Below are positions 63,083-64,000 of a stretch of DNA of 64,000 nt, piece after piece; positions within the stretch are counted from its first letter, which is position 1; each line of letters starts with the position of its first letter. The notes beneath the pieces are model-generated. The model saw nothing but the letters and a program-made list of their open reading frames with translations, was not told the origin of the DNA and did no database searches. The position numbers and the translations under genes were made by a program. This DNA comes from Streptomyces longisporoflavus. Its GTDB lineage: Bacteria; Actinomycetota; Actinomycetes; Streptomycetales; Streptomycetaceae. Location: contig NZ_BMTR01000009.1 in the NCBI RefSeq assembly GCF_014649775.1, positions 124,001 through 188,000 on the forward strand, read 5' to 3'.

Positions 63083-64000
63083 ATGCGCTCCGTGATCGTG
63101 GACTGCGCGATGTACCGGAACGGGCGCCGGACCGAGTGCGGCGAGGACTTCTCGCACACCGTCGACCAGGCGCGTACGGCGGGGGACGCCTTTGTCTGGG
63201 TGGGCCTGCACGAACCGACGGAAGCGGAGTTCGACGAGGTCAGCGAGGAGTTCGGGCTGCATCCGCTGGCGGTGGAGGACGCCCTGAAGGCCCACCAGCG
63301 GCCCAAGCTCGAAGTGTTCGACGACTCGCTTTTCGTGGTCCTGAAACCGGTCGTGTACGAGCCGGACAGCGACGCGGTCTCCTCGGGCGAGGTCATGGTC
63401 TTCATCGGCGACGCCTTCGTGGTGACGGTCCGGCACGGCGAGGGCTCGCCCCTGGGCGCCGTACGCCATCGCCTGGAGGCGGAGCCGGACCTGCTGCGGC
63501 ACGGCCCGACGTCCGTCCTGTACGCGGTCGCCGACGCCACGGTCGACCACTACCTCGACGTCGCGGCCGAGTTGCAGACCGACCTGGAGGAGCTGGAGGC
63601 GGAGGTCTTCTCGCCCGACAGCGGGGGCAGCCGCAACACGGCGTCCCGGATCTACCGGTTCAAGCGTCAGATCGTCGAGTTCCGCCGCGCCACGGGTCCG
63701 TTGGCGATGCCCATGATGCGCCTCTCCGGAACGGGGCCCTTCGCTCCGGACGTGCCCTTCGTGAAGGACACGGCGAAGCCGTTCTTCCGGGACGTCAGCG
63801 ACCACCTGACGCGCGTGAACGACTGGGTGGACAGCCTCGACCGCCTGGTCTCCGACATCCTCTCCGCGCATCTGGCGCAGATGAGCGTGCGGCAGAACGA
63901 CGACATGCGGAAGATCTCGGCGTGGGCGGCCATGGCCGCCGTCCCCACGATGATCGCGGGGGTCTACGGCATGAACTTCGACCACATGCCCGAGTTGCAC
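63083..64000 (+). CDS. corA: CorA-family magnesium/cobalt transporter, 3' end outside window
   Basis: 306 codons visible from ATG 63083 (GGGGAG just upstream). Large cytoplasmic N-terminal domain (FVWVGLHEPTEAEFDEV, HPLAVEDALKAHQRPKLEVF, DSLFVVLKPVVYE), long helix (YRFKRQIVEFRRATGPLAMP, HLTRVNDWVDSLDRLVSDIL), first membrane helix and the pore signature GVYGMNF. The second membrane helix and C-terminus lie beyond the edge. It diverges from the phosphatase gene with a gap of about 50 bases. Confidence 0.93.
   Translation, partial: MRSVIVDCAMYRNGRRTECGEDFSHTVDQARTAGDAFVWVGLHEPTEAEFDEVSEEFGLHPLAVEDALKAHQRPKLEVFDDSLFVVLKPVVYEPDSDAVSSGEVMVFIGDAFVVTVRHGEGSPLGAVRHRLEAEPDLLRHGPTSVLYAVADATVDHYLDVAAELQTDLEELEAEVFSPDSGGSRNTASRIYRFKRQIVEFRRATGPLAMPMMRLSGTGPFAPDVPFVKDTAKPFFRDVSDHLTRVNDWVDSLDRLVSDILSAHLAQMSVRQNDDMRKISAWAAMAAVPTMIAGVYGMNFDHMPELH

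Noticed and set aside
1-64000. tRNA, rRNA, CRISPR arrays, insertion sequences, prophage or attachment sites
   Set aside because: None found on reading both strands: no transposase or integrase motifs, no regular spacer-repeat arrays (the tandem repeats have no spacers), no tRNA-like cloverleaf noticed. A tRNAscan/Infernal run would be decisive.

Overview
The window is high-GC actinobacterial chromosome, almost certainly from a Streptomyces. Three things point there: very GC-rich third codon positions, many GTG/TTG starts, and a gene order I recognise from the Streptomyces coelicolor core chromosome (conservon rarABCDE, tatAC with pafBC, the Pup-proteasome cluster, metH, the gyl glycerol operon, parJ, mshC). 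The species cannot be fixed from sequence alone. I see no rRNA, tRNA, CRISPR array, insertion sequence or prophage.

Layout, left to right. 1-3.2 kb: a glycine betaine/proline-type ABC transporter (ATPase, then a permease fused to two substrate-binding domains and cut by the window edge). 3.4-7.0 kb: 5'-3' exonuclease, a siderophore-interacting reductase behind an iron box, a GNAT acetyltransferase and an RluA-type pseudouridine synthase. 7.0-11.6 kb (minus): conservon rarA-rarE (sensor-kinase-like protein, roadblock protein, DUF742 protein, small GTPase-like protein, cytochrome P450). 12.0-19.8 kb (minus): pafB, pafC, a zinc-ribbon protein, a small membrane protein, tatA, tatC, a lipid kinase and a Ski2-like helicase. 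19.9-31.1 kb: two FKBP isomerases, pafA, an MFS/LacI pair, prcA, prcB, an endonuclease-VII-like fragment, pup, dop and arc, which together make up the pupylation and proteasome system. 31.3-36.7 kb: ferredoxin, secreted hypothetical, tRNA m1A58 methyltransferase, site-2 protease, RecB-like nuclease and an orphan response regulator. 36.8-44.7 kb (minus): two solute-binding lipoproteins without a transporter, a HAD phosphatase and metH. 45.0-50.2 kb: gylR-glpF-glpK-glpD. 50.5-54.3 kb: nucleoside phosphorylase, a frameshifted amidohydrolase/deaminase, a sulfite-oxidase-like molybdoenzyme and an FAD/NAD reductase. 54.5-64 kb: FadR-type regulator, parJ, a subtilase and a Gln-rich protein that share a C-terminal domain, mshC, a kinase-like SCO1664-family protein, DUF3090, a histidine phosphatase and a CorA-like transporter cut by the right edge.

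How the parts work together. PafA attaches Pup to substrates, Dop deamidates Pup or removes it, Arc unfolds the targets, PrcAB degrades them, and PafBC are the linked transcription regulators. GlpF, GlpK and GlpD take glycerol to dihydroxyacetone phosphate under the IclR-type GylR; matching palindromes lie before gylR and before glpF. The molybdoenzyme and the FAD reductase overlap by 8 bp and look like one electron-transfer pair.

Points worth a second look: the domain shared by the subtilase and the Gln-rich protein; a one-base deletion in the deaminase gene; a minisatellite-like array that has pushed the molybdoenzyme start away from a former ATGA overlap; a recurrent pattern of short tandem duplications beside genes; and a conservon P450 that lacks the EXXR motif. 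Most of the window is otherwise ordinary conserved core chromosome.
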